NCBI RefSeq assembly: GCF_026745355.1
Contig: NC_079210.1
Coordinates: forward strand, 29,082,218 to 29,146,217
Length of the DNA stretch: 64,000 bases
DNA from: Beta vulgaris subsp. vulgaris
Lineage: Eukaryota; Streptophyta; Magnoliopsida; Caryophyllales; Amaranthaceae
Direction of reading: 5' to 3'
Positions 55,638-64,000 of the stretch are shown one piece after another (within the stretch, counting starts at the first letter, position 1; every line of letters begins with the position of its first letter). A program made the position numbers and the translations under genes. The notes under the pieces are model-generated. The model saw only the letters and a list, made by a program, of their open reading frames with translations, was not told the origin of the DNA and searched no databases.

Positions 55638-58619
55638 CACTAGTAGAAAAACGACGATTTGCGTCCCCTGATTTGCGTCGCACTGAAACGGAAATGACGC
55701 AAAAGGGTAATTTGCGTCGCATGCAAAGAAGAGTGCGACGCACATCATGGGTAAATGAGCACCAGTACGAGCTATATGCGTCGCACGTACCATAGGTGCA
55801 TTGGAAAAGCCTTATGTGCGTCGGACCACCTGACACGTACGACGCAAATCATGTTCTCCTTGAAAAAGGAAAGCACCACTATCTGCGTCGCATAGTATTT
55901 TAGTGCGTTGCAAAAGCCCAATGTGCGTCGGATGGCCATGAGATCCGACGCAGATCCGCGGCCCACCTATCATAACCGCGCCCCTTAACATCTTTAACCT
56001 AAATTCTCTCACTCTCAACTTCTCTCACTCTCACCGCGCCGCTTCTTACTCTCACTCTAAATTCTCTCACCCTCACTCTCCTTCCAAATTCTCTCACCCT
56101 CACTCTGCTTCCAAATTCTCTCTACGGGGTCATGGGGTCTTAATACAGAAATAGTGAAACATCAAAGTATAATAGGGAAGAAGACTGAAGACCCAACCAC
56201 CATATTGCTTCAAATTCTCTCTTATCTCTTCTTCTTTTCCTATAGTATAAAGGATTCATATCGCTGACAATGTTAAAGCTTCTTTTTCCATTTGTATTTC
56301 TGGTAAAGTTCTGCACTTTTTTTTATCTTCATTTCTAAGAATATTTTTGGTTGTGAATGTTCTCAAAAACATTACTTTTTTAGCTTGGAATTATCTAACA
56401 TTCTATTCTTGATTAACAGTTGCATGCATTTCATTTCTCCCTCCTTATAAATGTAATTTCTGCTTCTTTTTCTTTGATTTCACTCATTTTTTCTACTGTC
56501 TTAAAGATCTTACATGAGTTTCTTCTTCAAATTTTTACTGGGGAATTTAATTTCTCTGTAAATTTTCTAAAAGATCTTGTTAACTTACAGTTTCATTTTT
56601 TAAATTTTAGATCTGATTTGTTTGGCCTTTCGTTTTTGTAAATTTTAGATCTGATTTGTTTGGCCTTTCGTTTTTTTTTTTAATTTTAGATCTGATTTAA
56701 TTTAAATTGTTTGGCCTTTTGTTTTTTTAATTTAAATTTTTTTTAAGGGCGAAGGTGAACGGCGGCTGTAGTTGGTTGAAGATTGAAGAACATTGAGGTT
56801 ATTAAATTCAGATTCAGATTGAAGAATGCAAGTATTAGATTCAGATTTGAGGTTTTTTTTGAAAAAAAAAATCTCGTAAGTTGTATTGGATTAGCTTTTA
56901 ATTTTAGATTGTATTAGCCTTCGGTTTTTTTTTTGTTTTTTTTTTGGATCTATGTAATTCAAGTTGTAATTGTAAATTTTTTTCTCATAATTTAATGTAT
57001 AGTAATGATTGGATATTAATTTTTAGTTTTTTTTTGTGTTAGAGCAAATTTTTTGTGTTCAAACTAACTGAGCCTATTTCAATGGCGTTTAATTCTTCAA
57101 TGGCGTTTGCAACAGTCCGTTCATTGACAAAGAAAATTAAATTTATGAACGGACTGTTGCAAACGCCATTGAAGAATTAAACGCCATTGAAATAGGCTCA
57201 GTTAGTTTGAACACAAAAAATTTGCTCTAACACAAAAAAAAACTAAAAATTAATATCCAATCATTACTATACATTATATTCTGAGAAAAAAATTTACAAT
57301 TACAACTTGAATTACATAGATCCAAAAAAAACAAAAAAAAACCGAAGGCTAATACAATCTAAAATTAAAAGCTAATTAATCCACTACAACTTACGAGATT
57401 TTTTTTTTTCAAAAAAAACCTCAAATCTGAATCTAATACTTGCATTCTTCAATCTGAATCTGAATTTAATAACCTCAATGTTCTTCAATCTTCAACCAAC
57501 TACAGCCGCCGTTCACCTTCGCCCTTAAAAAAAATTTAAATTAAAAAAACAAAAGGCCAAACAATTTAAATTAAATCAGATCTAAAATTAAAAAAAAAAA
57601 CGAAAGGCCAAACAAATCAGATCTAAAATTTACAAAAACGAAAGGCCAAACAAATCAGATCTAAAATTTAAAAAATGAAACTGTAAGTTAACAAGATCTT
57701 TTAGAAAATTTATAGAGAAATTAAATTCCCCAGTAAAAATTTGAAGAAGAAACTCATGTAAGATCTTTAAGACAGTAGAAAAAATGAGTGAAATCAAAGA
57801 AAAAGAAGCAGAAATTACATTTATAAGGAGGGAGAAATGAAATGCATGCAACTGTTAATCAAGAATAGAATGTTAGATAATTCCAAGCTAAAAAACGTAA
57901 TGTTTTTGAGAACATTCACAACCAAAAATATTCTTAGAAATGAAGATAAAAAAAAAGTGCAGAACTTTACCAGAAATACAAATGGAAAAAGAAGCTTTAA
58001 CATTGTCAGCGATATGAATCCTTTATACTATAGGAAAAGAAGAAGAGATAAGAGAGAATTTGAAGCAATATGGTGGCTGGGTCTTCAGTCTTCTTCCCTA
58101 TTATACTTTGATGTTTCACTATTTCTATATTAAGACCCCATGACCCCGTAGAGAGAATTTGGAAGCAGAGTGAGGGTGAGAGAATTTGGAAGGAGAGTGA
58201 GGGTGAGAGAATTTAGAGTGAGAGTAAGAAGCGGCGCGGTGAGAGTGAGAGAATTTAGGTTAAAGATGTTAAGGGGCGCGGTTATGATAGGTGGGCCGCG
58301 GATCTGCGTCGGATCTCATGGCCATCCGACGCACATTGGGCTTTTGCAACGCACTAAAATACTATGAGACGCAGATAGTGGTGCTTTCCTTTTTCAAGGA
58401 GAACATGATTTGCGTCGTACGTGTCAGGTGGTCCGACGCACATAAGGCTTTTCCAATGCACCTATGGTACGTGCGACGCATATAGCTCGTACTGGTGCTC
58501 ATTTACCCATGATGTGCGTCGCACTCTTCTTTGCATGCGACGCAAATTACCCTTTTGCGTCATTTCCGTTTCAGTGCGACGCAAATCAGGGGACGCAAAT
58601 CGTCGTTTTTCTACTAGTG
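55638..58619. mobile_element. Foldback element: 3-kb near-perfect inverted repeat with CACTA-like tips
   Basis: Starts CACTAGTAGAAAAACGACG and ends with its exact reverse complement at 58619. The arms (55638-57123 and 57146-58619) are inverted copies over their whole length, joined by a 22-base loop. In the outer 350 bases I find a single difference (TGCGTCGCAT vs TGCGTCTCAT). The outer part is studded with TGCGTCGCA/TGCGACGCA subterminal-type motifs, the next part is CT-rich like a transcript leader, the inner part is T/A-rich. No protein is encoded; the mirrored short open frames are by-products of the symmetry. It interrupts the caulimovirid RT. Flanks are TTAATTTAT and CTAATTTTT, not a clear 3-bp duplication. 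Confidence 0.9.
57124..57145. other. Central loop of the foldback element
   Basis: A 22-base A/T-rich spacer between AACAGTCCGTTCA (57111-57123) and its complement TGAACGGACTGTT (57146-57158). A transcript would fold into a hairpin with a stem near 1.47 kb. Confidence 0.85.
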
Positions 58620-59183
58620 CTAATTTTTGTTTCAAATAAGAAATCTTTTTTGCCGAAACGACGAGACCATTTTTTTTTATTAGATAGAAAAAGGTCTTTA
58701 GATTTTTGAAATGATGGTCAATCGTGCTTGAGTAAACTAGCACATCATCAATGTAAACTATGCAAAATTCTGAATATGGGTTAAAAATATCGTTCATTAT
58801 CCTTTGATATTCAGAAGGAGCATTTTTAAGGCCAAAAGGCATTACATTCCATTCATATTGGCCAAAAGGAACAATAAATGCGGTTTTATAACGGTGTTGT
58901 GGTTTGATCTGTATCTGCCAGAATCCAGATTTCATGCCAAATTTTGAAAAGATGAAAGCATGGTGTAATTTCTGGGTGTGCCACGTTCAATTTTTGAAGC
59001 TTTGTTAACGTAAAACGCTGCACAACTCCAAGGGGAGCGGGATTTTAAAATTAAGCCTTTACTTTCGAGAAATATAATCTCTTCATGACAATGACGTTCT
59101 AAATCGGCATTCATCTGGGTTGGCCGGGCCTTGGTAGGGATATGCTTCTCATCATAATCTGGTTCATAAGGTAAGTCGACCAT
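58620..59183 (-). pseudogene. Reverse transcriptase fragment of the endogenous caulimovirid
   Basis: The fingers segment (59183-58970; HIPTKARPTQMN, SRSPWSCAAFYVN) breaks off after ERGTPR and, with a frame change and apparent loss of some 30 codons, continues as the palm (58935-58620; MKSGFWQIQI, FGLKNAPSEYQR, catalytic YIDDVLVYS). The domain is then cut by the foldback element, and its continuation is not seen beyond it. Similarity to caulimovirid rather than gypsy RT is clear from the SPWSCAAFYV and GFWQIQI motifs. It is non-functional. Confidence 0.9.
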
Positions 59184-60400
59184 GTGTTGCTTTCTATCCC
59201 ATAAGGCATTTGGAAGATCAGAGCAGACTTCTCGTTCAAGGAGACTTTGGAAGTCAGCTATTTGGGTTTTTAGAGCACTACTTTGTAACTGGTCTTCGAT
59301 CTTTTGTAAATGGATTTTTTTTTTTTTAGATCGTGCACATCACTTTGCTTTCGGTTGATAAGAGAATTTATCTCACTATTGTAAATAGAACTTGCTTTTA
59401 TAATGTTGAGATTCCTAGTTTTTGGTTTTTCTAGGAAAGGGAATTCTAGTTTCTTATTTTTGGTTTTGAAGGATATCCTATCATAGCTAACATTGTAAGG
59501 GGTTATTATATTTATGAAAGGTGTTCCCAAAATTACATAATGGTGTATATTGGTAACAAGGACAAACTGGCTTTTTAGTGAAAGACCTTGTTTTAAAATG
59601 TTGGCTTCAGTTTTTCCTTCTATTTGCATCTTGGTGGTGTTATTAGCAGAGCTAAGTCTTTCAGAAGTTTTTTGATGAAAACGTCTCGGGACAAGACTAG
59701 ATTTAATACAATTTAAATCTGCCCCAGTATCGAATAAAGCTATGGTATTAATTATAAAATCACTAGAAAATTCAAGTGTAACCTTTATATAATATTTTCT
59801 AGAACTGATCTCTTTTAAAACAAAGAGGAAATCCTCTGGGACTTTTGGGCTACTTTCTTCACCTGGGTCGGTGTCAGGATCACTCTCGTTAGGGGTGTCT
59901 GTAGTAATATGAGAGGTTAGAAGTCCCATTATGGCAGAGTCATGTTGTTGTTTTGTTTCAAGATCTCTTATGTCAGCTTTAATGGTTTTAACTTCGGCCT
60001 GAAGATCCTGTATGGTTCTTTCTGGCTTCTTTCTGGAACTCCTCTTTTCTAAAATAGAGGTGAGGTTGTATGGTTCAGTGCTGGGGGAGGGGGGGTTGAG
60101 ATCCTTTTCTTTAGGTTTTTCTTCAAGGGACTCACGAAGGCGCTCAAGGTATTGTTTTTGTAAATCGGGGTTGCTAATATCCTGGATAACATCTAGGATA
60201 AAGCTTTGTTCTTTGGTTAGAACGTTTAGGGTATAAGGTTCATCTTCTTCCGAAGATGAGGATTCAATTTCATCAATCTGAGGTCCATGACTCTCAGCAG
60301 AATTATAAGATTCAGTCTCTTCATCAAAAGATTCTATTAGAAGAGCTGCAATTCTTCCTAGAGTCTCATCATCTAGGTCAAGATTTTGGATCTTGTTAGA
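59184..60400 (-). pseudogene. Aspartic protease and linker of the endogenous caulimovirid
   Basis: Part of a 533-codon open frame (60871-59270). After an acidic Ser/Glu/Pro-rich linker, the retropepsin-like active site appears as ALFDTGADLNCI near 59730-59700, followed by VILGTPFINIITPY near 59540. It would process the viral polyprotein. The frame stops at 59270, and coding-like sequence with ALKTQIADFQSLLERE continues to the RT fingers. Confidence 0.85.
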
Positions 60401-61595
60401 CACTCTACAATATCTGGCCATATGACCCTTTTTACCACATTTGAAACAAGTTATATTTTTAAAGTCAGGTTTTGGGGTGGTTTGTTGGTGTTTCTTATGG
60501 GTCTTCCATTTTCGTTGCTCAAAAGGTTTTTTATGGAAGACTTTCTCAGTCTTTTTATAAAACCTTCGGGTTTTATAGGGTTTTTGGTAAGTGGTTGGTT
60601 TACTACAACTTCCTTTGCAAGTTTTAGCTTGGGGGGAGGAGTTATCAAATTGATGGCAGAAGGATCCTAACTCCTTTTTAGTTTCTTTTAACTCCTTCTT
60701 AAGATGTTTTTGAAGCTTCAAATCCTGACATATTTGAAGGCCTTGTTTAGAGGTTAGGCTAACTAATTCACCGTAGGTTAGTCTATCGTAAGGGGTGATA
60801 TGTTCCCCAAAGTCTTCCCGACTTTTTCTCCTAGGATGGTTGGAAGTCCTGCTAGGAATTTTTCTTTCCAAAAGGGTTGGTTAGAATCTTCCCTAAGCAT
60901 AACCCTAGTGAGAAAAGTATTTTTATACCATTGAAAATCAGTAAGTTTTTTGCATCTAAGATTCGATAAAAGATCTGCGTTTTTATCTCTTAGATGTGTA
61001 GAGATAAGGTAAAGATTAAAGTCGAGACAGAATCTTGGGTTGGTTCTCCATTCTGGTTGAGAATGGGAACCCCATCTTCTGTTGTTTGGATAGCATTTAA
61101 AATATCCAGTTGATGTTGTTTGGTGAGATAGAAATCCCACCATCCCTTTAACTGGCAAGAGAAGCCTGTAATTAAAAGTTCTGCAACCGTTTTATCTGAC
61201 GTACCAGATTGGGTTTTATAAGCAGTTGAAGCCATGGTCATCTGTTGTAAAAGGTTTAAAATTTGGTGTTCACTCATGCCATCTATGTTCCATTCATAAA
61301 TGGAAGATGCATTATATTTTGGTTGAACAATTGTGTTAGGCTGACTTCCATCCTGGAATTCACTAGATCTTATAGGAATAACATCAAGAGGACCAGAATT
61401 TTGCCAAGAGAGCTTAGCTATTTCAGGTGTTTTGTCATGGATGGAGGTAGTCTCGGTATCGGTGTCTTCACCTAAGTTTAGGACACTGATAGTGTTATTC
61501 TGGACTGTTTCTTCCTCAATAACTCGTGAGGTAGAAGGTTCCACCCTGCTAATTTGGTCTTTGATAGCTTGAAGAAATTCGGTTTTTGAAGTCAT
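60401..61595 (-). pseudogene. Coat protein region of the endogenous caulimovirid
   Basis: Three frames in series. 61595-60990 holds an acidic N-terminal part and WNIDGMSEHQIL. 61158-60778 holds capsid-core-like sequence (FLTRVMLREDSNQPFWKEKFLAGLP). The start of the frame from 60871 has YGELVSLTSKQGLQICQD, a Lys-rich basic stretch and the CCHC knuckle CFKCGKKGHMARYC near 60440-60400. A capsid core followed by a basic region and one knuckle is the caulimovirid coat-protein pattern. At least two one-base frameshifts (about 61020 and 60850) break it. Confidence 0.85.
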
Positions 61596-61922
61596 GACCT
61601 CGTTTTGTGCCTTTTGCGAAATCTGAAATGGTTTAAAAATTGGATTTCGGAGGATCTTATCTACAGGGGTTAAGACCGAGTTTGTATCAGTTTTAAGGTT
61701 ATGTTTCTCAATTCTAGAAAGTTGCTTTCCTAAAGTGTTAAGGGTAATGTTGGTGAAGTTGTTTTGTTAGACAATATTTTTGAGGTTTGTGGTATCTTCT
61801 TCTTGAGGTATCTTTAGAGGTGAGGCCTCTACCTTGTGCTCTCCTATGGAGAAGGTAATTTGTCGCAAAGGAGGATGGTCAGCTTGAACAGTGCCATCTG
61901 GAGTCTCCCAGACGGATGTCCT
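61596..61922 (-). pseudogene. Linker between movement and coat protein regions
   Basis: Same frame as the sequences on both sides (TSVWETPDGTVQADHPPLRQ), interrupted by stops at 61923 and near 61770. The shared frame supports an originally continuous polyprotein. Confidence 0.7.
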
Positions 61923-63314
61923 TTAGTTGGTGTTGACAGGTTCTATGGATTTAAAAGGGTAAACAATGTTGTGGTCAAAACTATAGAGTTCAAACCAGTC
62001 AAAAAATAAAATATGAGCTTTGTGTTGAACTAAAAAGTTGTAGTAACTTTCTTGTATTTGTGCACGTATATCTAGGAAATGCTCAAAAAACCACGTTCTC
62101 TTTGAGAGATTATGTGTGGCATAAAAGTCTTCATGAACTAATTTTTTATTGACCTCAAAGTTCTTTTCAAGGACGTTTAGCTGATTAGCACTGTTTTCAG
62201 TTATAACTGAGGCCGATGGCGAGTCTGGAGGAGACTGTCGTTTAGCATAAACGGGGTGTGGAACTTGGGTTCTATATGCAACATTTTGGATGGAAGGTGA
62301 AGGTGTATCTGAGGTAGAATACCTTGGCCTTTCTGGATAATTGTTTCTAGGACAACTGATTTGTCGTTTGTAATGCATGTTGTTTATAGAAGGAAGATGA
62401 GAAGACCGTCCAAGGCTTTCAACAGAGGAATGGTTTGTATATCTGGAGCTAATGCTCCTGTTAAAACTAATTTTTACACTACCATCAGAGTAATGTACAA
62501 CTTGTTGTAAGTCGATGTTAGGTTCTGGAAGAGCTGGGGATCGCTCTTCAGGTTCAGCTGCTCCCTCGAGGAACCAATCATCAGGAAGACTGACGTCATT
62601 CCATTGTATTGGTCTAGGGATTCTTATGTTAGATCTAGAAAGGTCAGTTTGGAGGAGGAGAGTTTCTCCTTTCTTGCTATGTTGTATGTTTTTAGTATTA
62701 AAAGCACACATCATGGCTTTGTAATGGACTTTATAAATCAAAGCTACTGGTATAGAACCATCGAACATTTTGTAATTATGAGTTTTGATTTGTAGAAGCA
62801 AGGAGGATAAGATATTTTTATCACTTAAAGAGACACTGGAATTTGGATAACAATCGAACGAGATTGGACCCATGCATAAGCTTGACTCTATTGTTCCTAA
62901 TAAGGAATCATTAAAGTCTTTGAATCAACCATCTCTGAGAGCCACAAGGACTGAAGAATTCAATCCTTCTTTTGTAAGAGGTTTTAAACCTACTTGAACC
63001 AATCCTATATGGATGTAACGATACCCCTTTTCAACATGTTTTTGCAAGGTTTTAGCTGAAAACAATTTTATAGTATCAATAGGCTTTGTTAAATGTATAT
63101 CACGTTCTTGGGTTTTGATAATATAATCTGTTTTAAAAATATTATATCTACTCATTTTGTAAATTTGGTCTTTATTGACTCTGGGTATTTCCCAATTGTC
63201 AATACTTTGTTCAAGATTTTCTATAGTAAAGGTTTCATTTTTTACCAACTTATTGGCTTTACTACTACTACCATGAGAAGAGGATGAAGTTCCTCTGCTC
63301 CAAATAGAACTCAT
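61923..63314 (-). pseudogene. Movement protein of the endogenous caulimovirid
   Basis: The ATG at 63314 (MSSIWSRGTSSSS) opens the frame; a TGA at 62925 interrupts it, and it continues in the same frame to 61923. Residues about 25-210 match the 30K superfamily movement domain (HIGLVQVGLKPLT, LVALRDG, then SLCMGPISFDCYPN and ALIYKVHYK). Such proteins form tubules or widen plasmodesmata for cell-to-cell movement. A Pro/Ser-rich stretch and a region with WFELYSFDHNIVYPF follow. The nonsense codon inside the domain inactivates it. Confidence 0.87.
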
Positions 63315-63542
63315 GATTCTGGAACAGAACTTAGACCAGGGTTAACACTTGGTACAAGCCCTATAATCTACCTGCCATAGAGAAGGTGTAGCCCTATGGT
63401 CTGACCGCCTCTTTTGGGACTTACTGCCTCTACAAACCTTAAAAATAGCCGGAATAAAAAGGACTGTAGCAAGAGTTAAAAATGGAAAGTACTATAACCA
63501 GAATGAAAAAGTTTTATAAGGAACAAAAATACTACAACCCCT
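63315..63542 (-). other. Leader between primer site and movement protein ORF
   Basis: About 230 bases of non-coding leader. Short open frames exist; no conserved element recognised. Confidence 0.55.
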
Positions 63543-63556
63543 TGGCTCTGATACCA
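63543..63556 (-). other. Initiator tRNA-Met primer site of the endogenous caulimovirid
   Basis: Minus strand TGGTATCAGAGCCA, the conventional origin of caulimovirid genome numbering and start of minus-strand DNA synthesis. Confidence 0.9.
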
Positions 63557-63572
63557 GGATAAATGCCAAGGA
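63555..63572. repeat. Terminal repeat of the endogenous caulimovirid, right copy
   Basis: CAGGATAAATGCCAAGGA, one mismatch to 55363-55380. It lies upstream of the primer site, so the integrated molecule is slightly longer than one genome unit. Confidence 0.8.
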
Positions 63573-64000
63573 TATATACATATATGTATATATATATATA
63601 TATTCTGTACACATATTTTATGTATTATGTTGAAATGTTGTTTCTATGCATAATTTTCTATATTCATGTTCCTCTATATTTTTTAATTATCTACATATAT
63701 TATAATTATCTATATTCATTGAATTTCTTTAATTTATGTTTTTTAGTTACATCTAGTTTTTTTCGTTATTTTCACTTTTGGTTCTCTAATTTCTGTAATT
63801 TTCATTACTTTTCGTTATGCTTTTAGTTCGGTTTTTTCATTGTTCAATTGAAATTATGTATGTATTTTTTCAGGTATATATATGTATTTTTTTTCTCACT
63901 CTTTTAATTGGAATTGTGTATTTATTTTTTCAGTTATATATATGTATTGTTATTGTATATATGTATGTATATGGTTTTTTGGTACTCAAATCTGTTTTTA
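63573..64000. other. TA-repeat and T-rich flank
   Basis: A (TA)n-type tract (63573-63602), then T-rich sequence resembling 55020-55360. It is probably the same interrupted CACTA-like leader. No gene supported. Confidence 0.6.

Larger units (their letters stand above)
55363..63572 (-). mobile_element. Endogenous caulimovirid (pararetrovirus) copy, defective
   Basis: Minus-strand order: initiator tRNA-Met site (63556), 30K-type movement protein, coat protein with CCHC knuckle, aspartic protease, partial reverse transcriptase, then a short non-coding end at 55363. The movement protein distinguishes it from an LTR retrotransposon, and no LTRs exist. Movement, coat, protease and RT regions in one tandem coding series resemble the petuvirus/florendovirus arrangement; the genus cannot be fixed here. 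An 18-bp repeat (55363-55380, 63555-63572, one mismatch) gives terminal redundancy. Without the foldback element about 5.2 kb remain. The end of RT, RNase H and any second ORF are missing, and stops and frameshifts occur throughout. This is a dead fossil copy. Confidence 0.9.

Noticed and set aside
56420..57851. Two identical 73-residue open frames on opposite strands
   Set aside because: They are mirror images created by the inverted repeat; composition is T-rich leader translation with no family match.
55638..58619. Assembly artefact as explanation of the palindrome
   Set aside because: Palindromic read artefacts would mirror the flanks too; here the symmetry ends exactly at CACTA-like tips and the flanks are different parts of the caulimovirid. 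Not fully excluded without reads.
55363..63572. An intact, potentially infectious endogenous virus
   Set aside because: Stops in the movement protein, frameshifts in the coat protein, a deletion in RT, loss of distal pol and a 3-kb insertion rule this out for this copy.

Overview
The window reads as repeat-dense nuclear DNA of a flowering plant, almost certainly heterochromatin. It holds Athila-type Ty3/gypsy elements primed by tRNA-Asp, a Sirevirus-like Ty1/copia element primed by initiator tRNA-Met, a CACTA (En/Spm) element with TNP2/DUF4218/DUF4216 and plant Transposase_24 genes, a DUF4283 LINE remnant and an endogenous caulimovirid. I see no intact host gene, no tRNA or rRNA gene and nothing prokaryotic. 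The species cannot be named from the sequence.

Layout. 1-2225: 5' end of a minus-strand Athila-type element (gag, PBS, LTR), cut by the window edge. 2226-3330: decayed LINE ORF1. 3331-7481: low-information DNA containing one CACTA-like terminus (4187), a C-rich minisatellite and a WDR5-like WD40 gene fragment. 7482-53901: a minus-strand copia element of the Sirevirus type (LTRs 7482-9008 and 52379-53901, TSD ATATA). Its env-like gene is split by Athila-type element G1 (plus strand, 9921-45991, TSD GTTGT). G1 is itself split twice: by CACTA element C1 in the 5' end of its gag (11552-22875, TSD ACA), and by a second Athila-type element G2 in its 3' region (31741-44219, TSD CTTAT). 53907-55362: flank with another CACTA-like terminus (54448). 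55363-63572: minus-strand endogenous caulimovirid (movement protein, coat protein, protease, partial reverse transcriptase) with an 18-bp terminal redundancy, lying between TA-rich tracts and interrupted by a 3-kb, almost perfect inverted-repeat element (55638-58619). 63573-64000: TA/T-rich flank.

The nest gives a relative order: copia first, then G1, then C1 and G2 independently. The foldback element arrived after the caulimovirid. Each of the four main elements has matching ends and a perfect target duplication, so their borders are known to the base.

Most interesting signals: (i) the giant palindrome with CACTA-like tips; (ii) GC-rich palindromic clusters that differ between Athila elements but occur twice within each complete one, in the LTR and again just upstream of the 3' ORF2, suggesting an internal promoter; (iii) a hairpin after integrase with a compensating base change between G1 and G2; (iv) an 18-copy tandem array of about 168 bp inside an intron of the CACTA transposase gene; (v) frameshifts and LTR differences dominated by one-base indels, part of which may be sequencing error, so many 'pseudogene' calls need that caveat.
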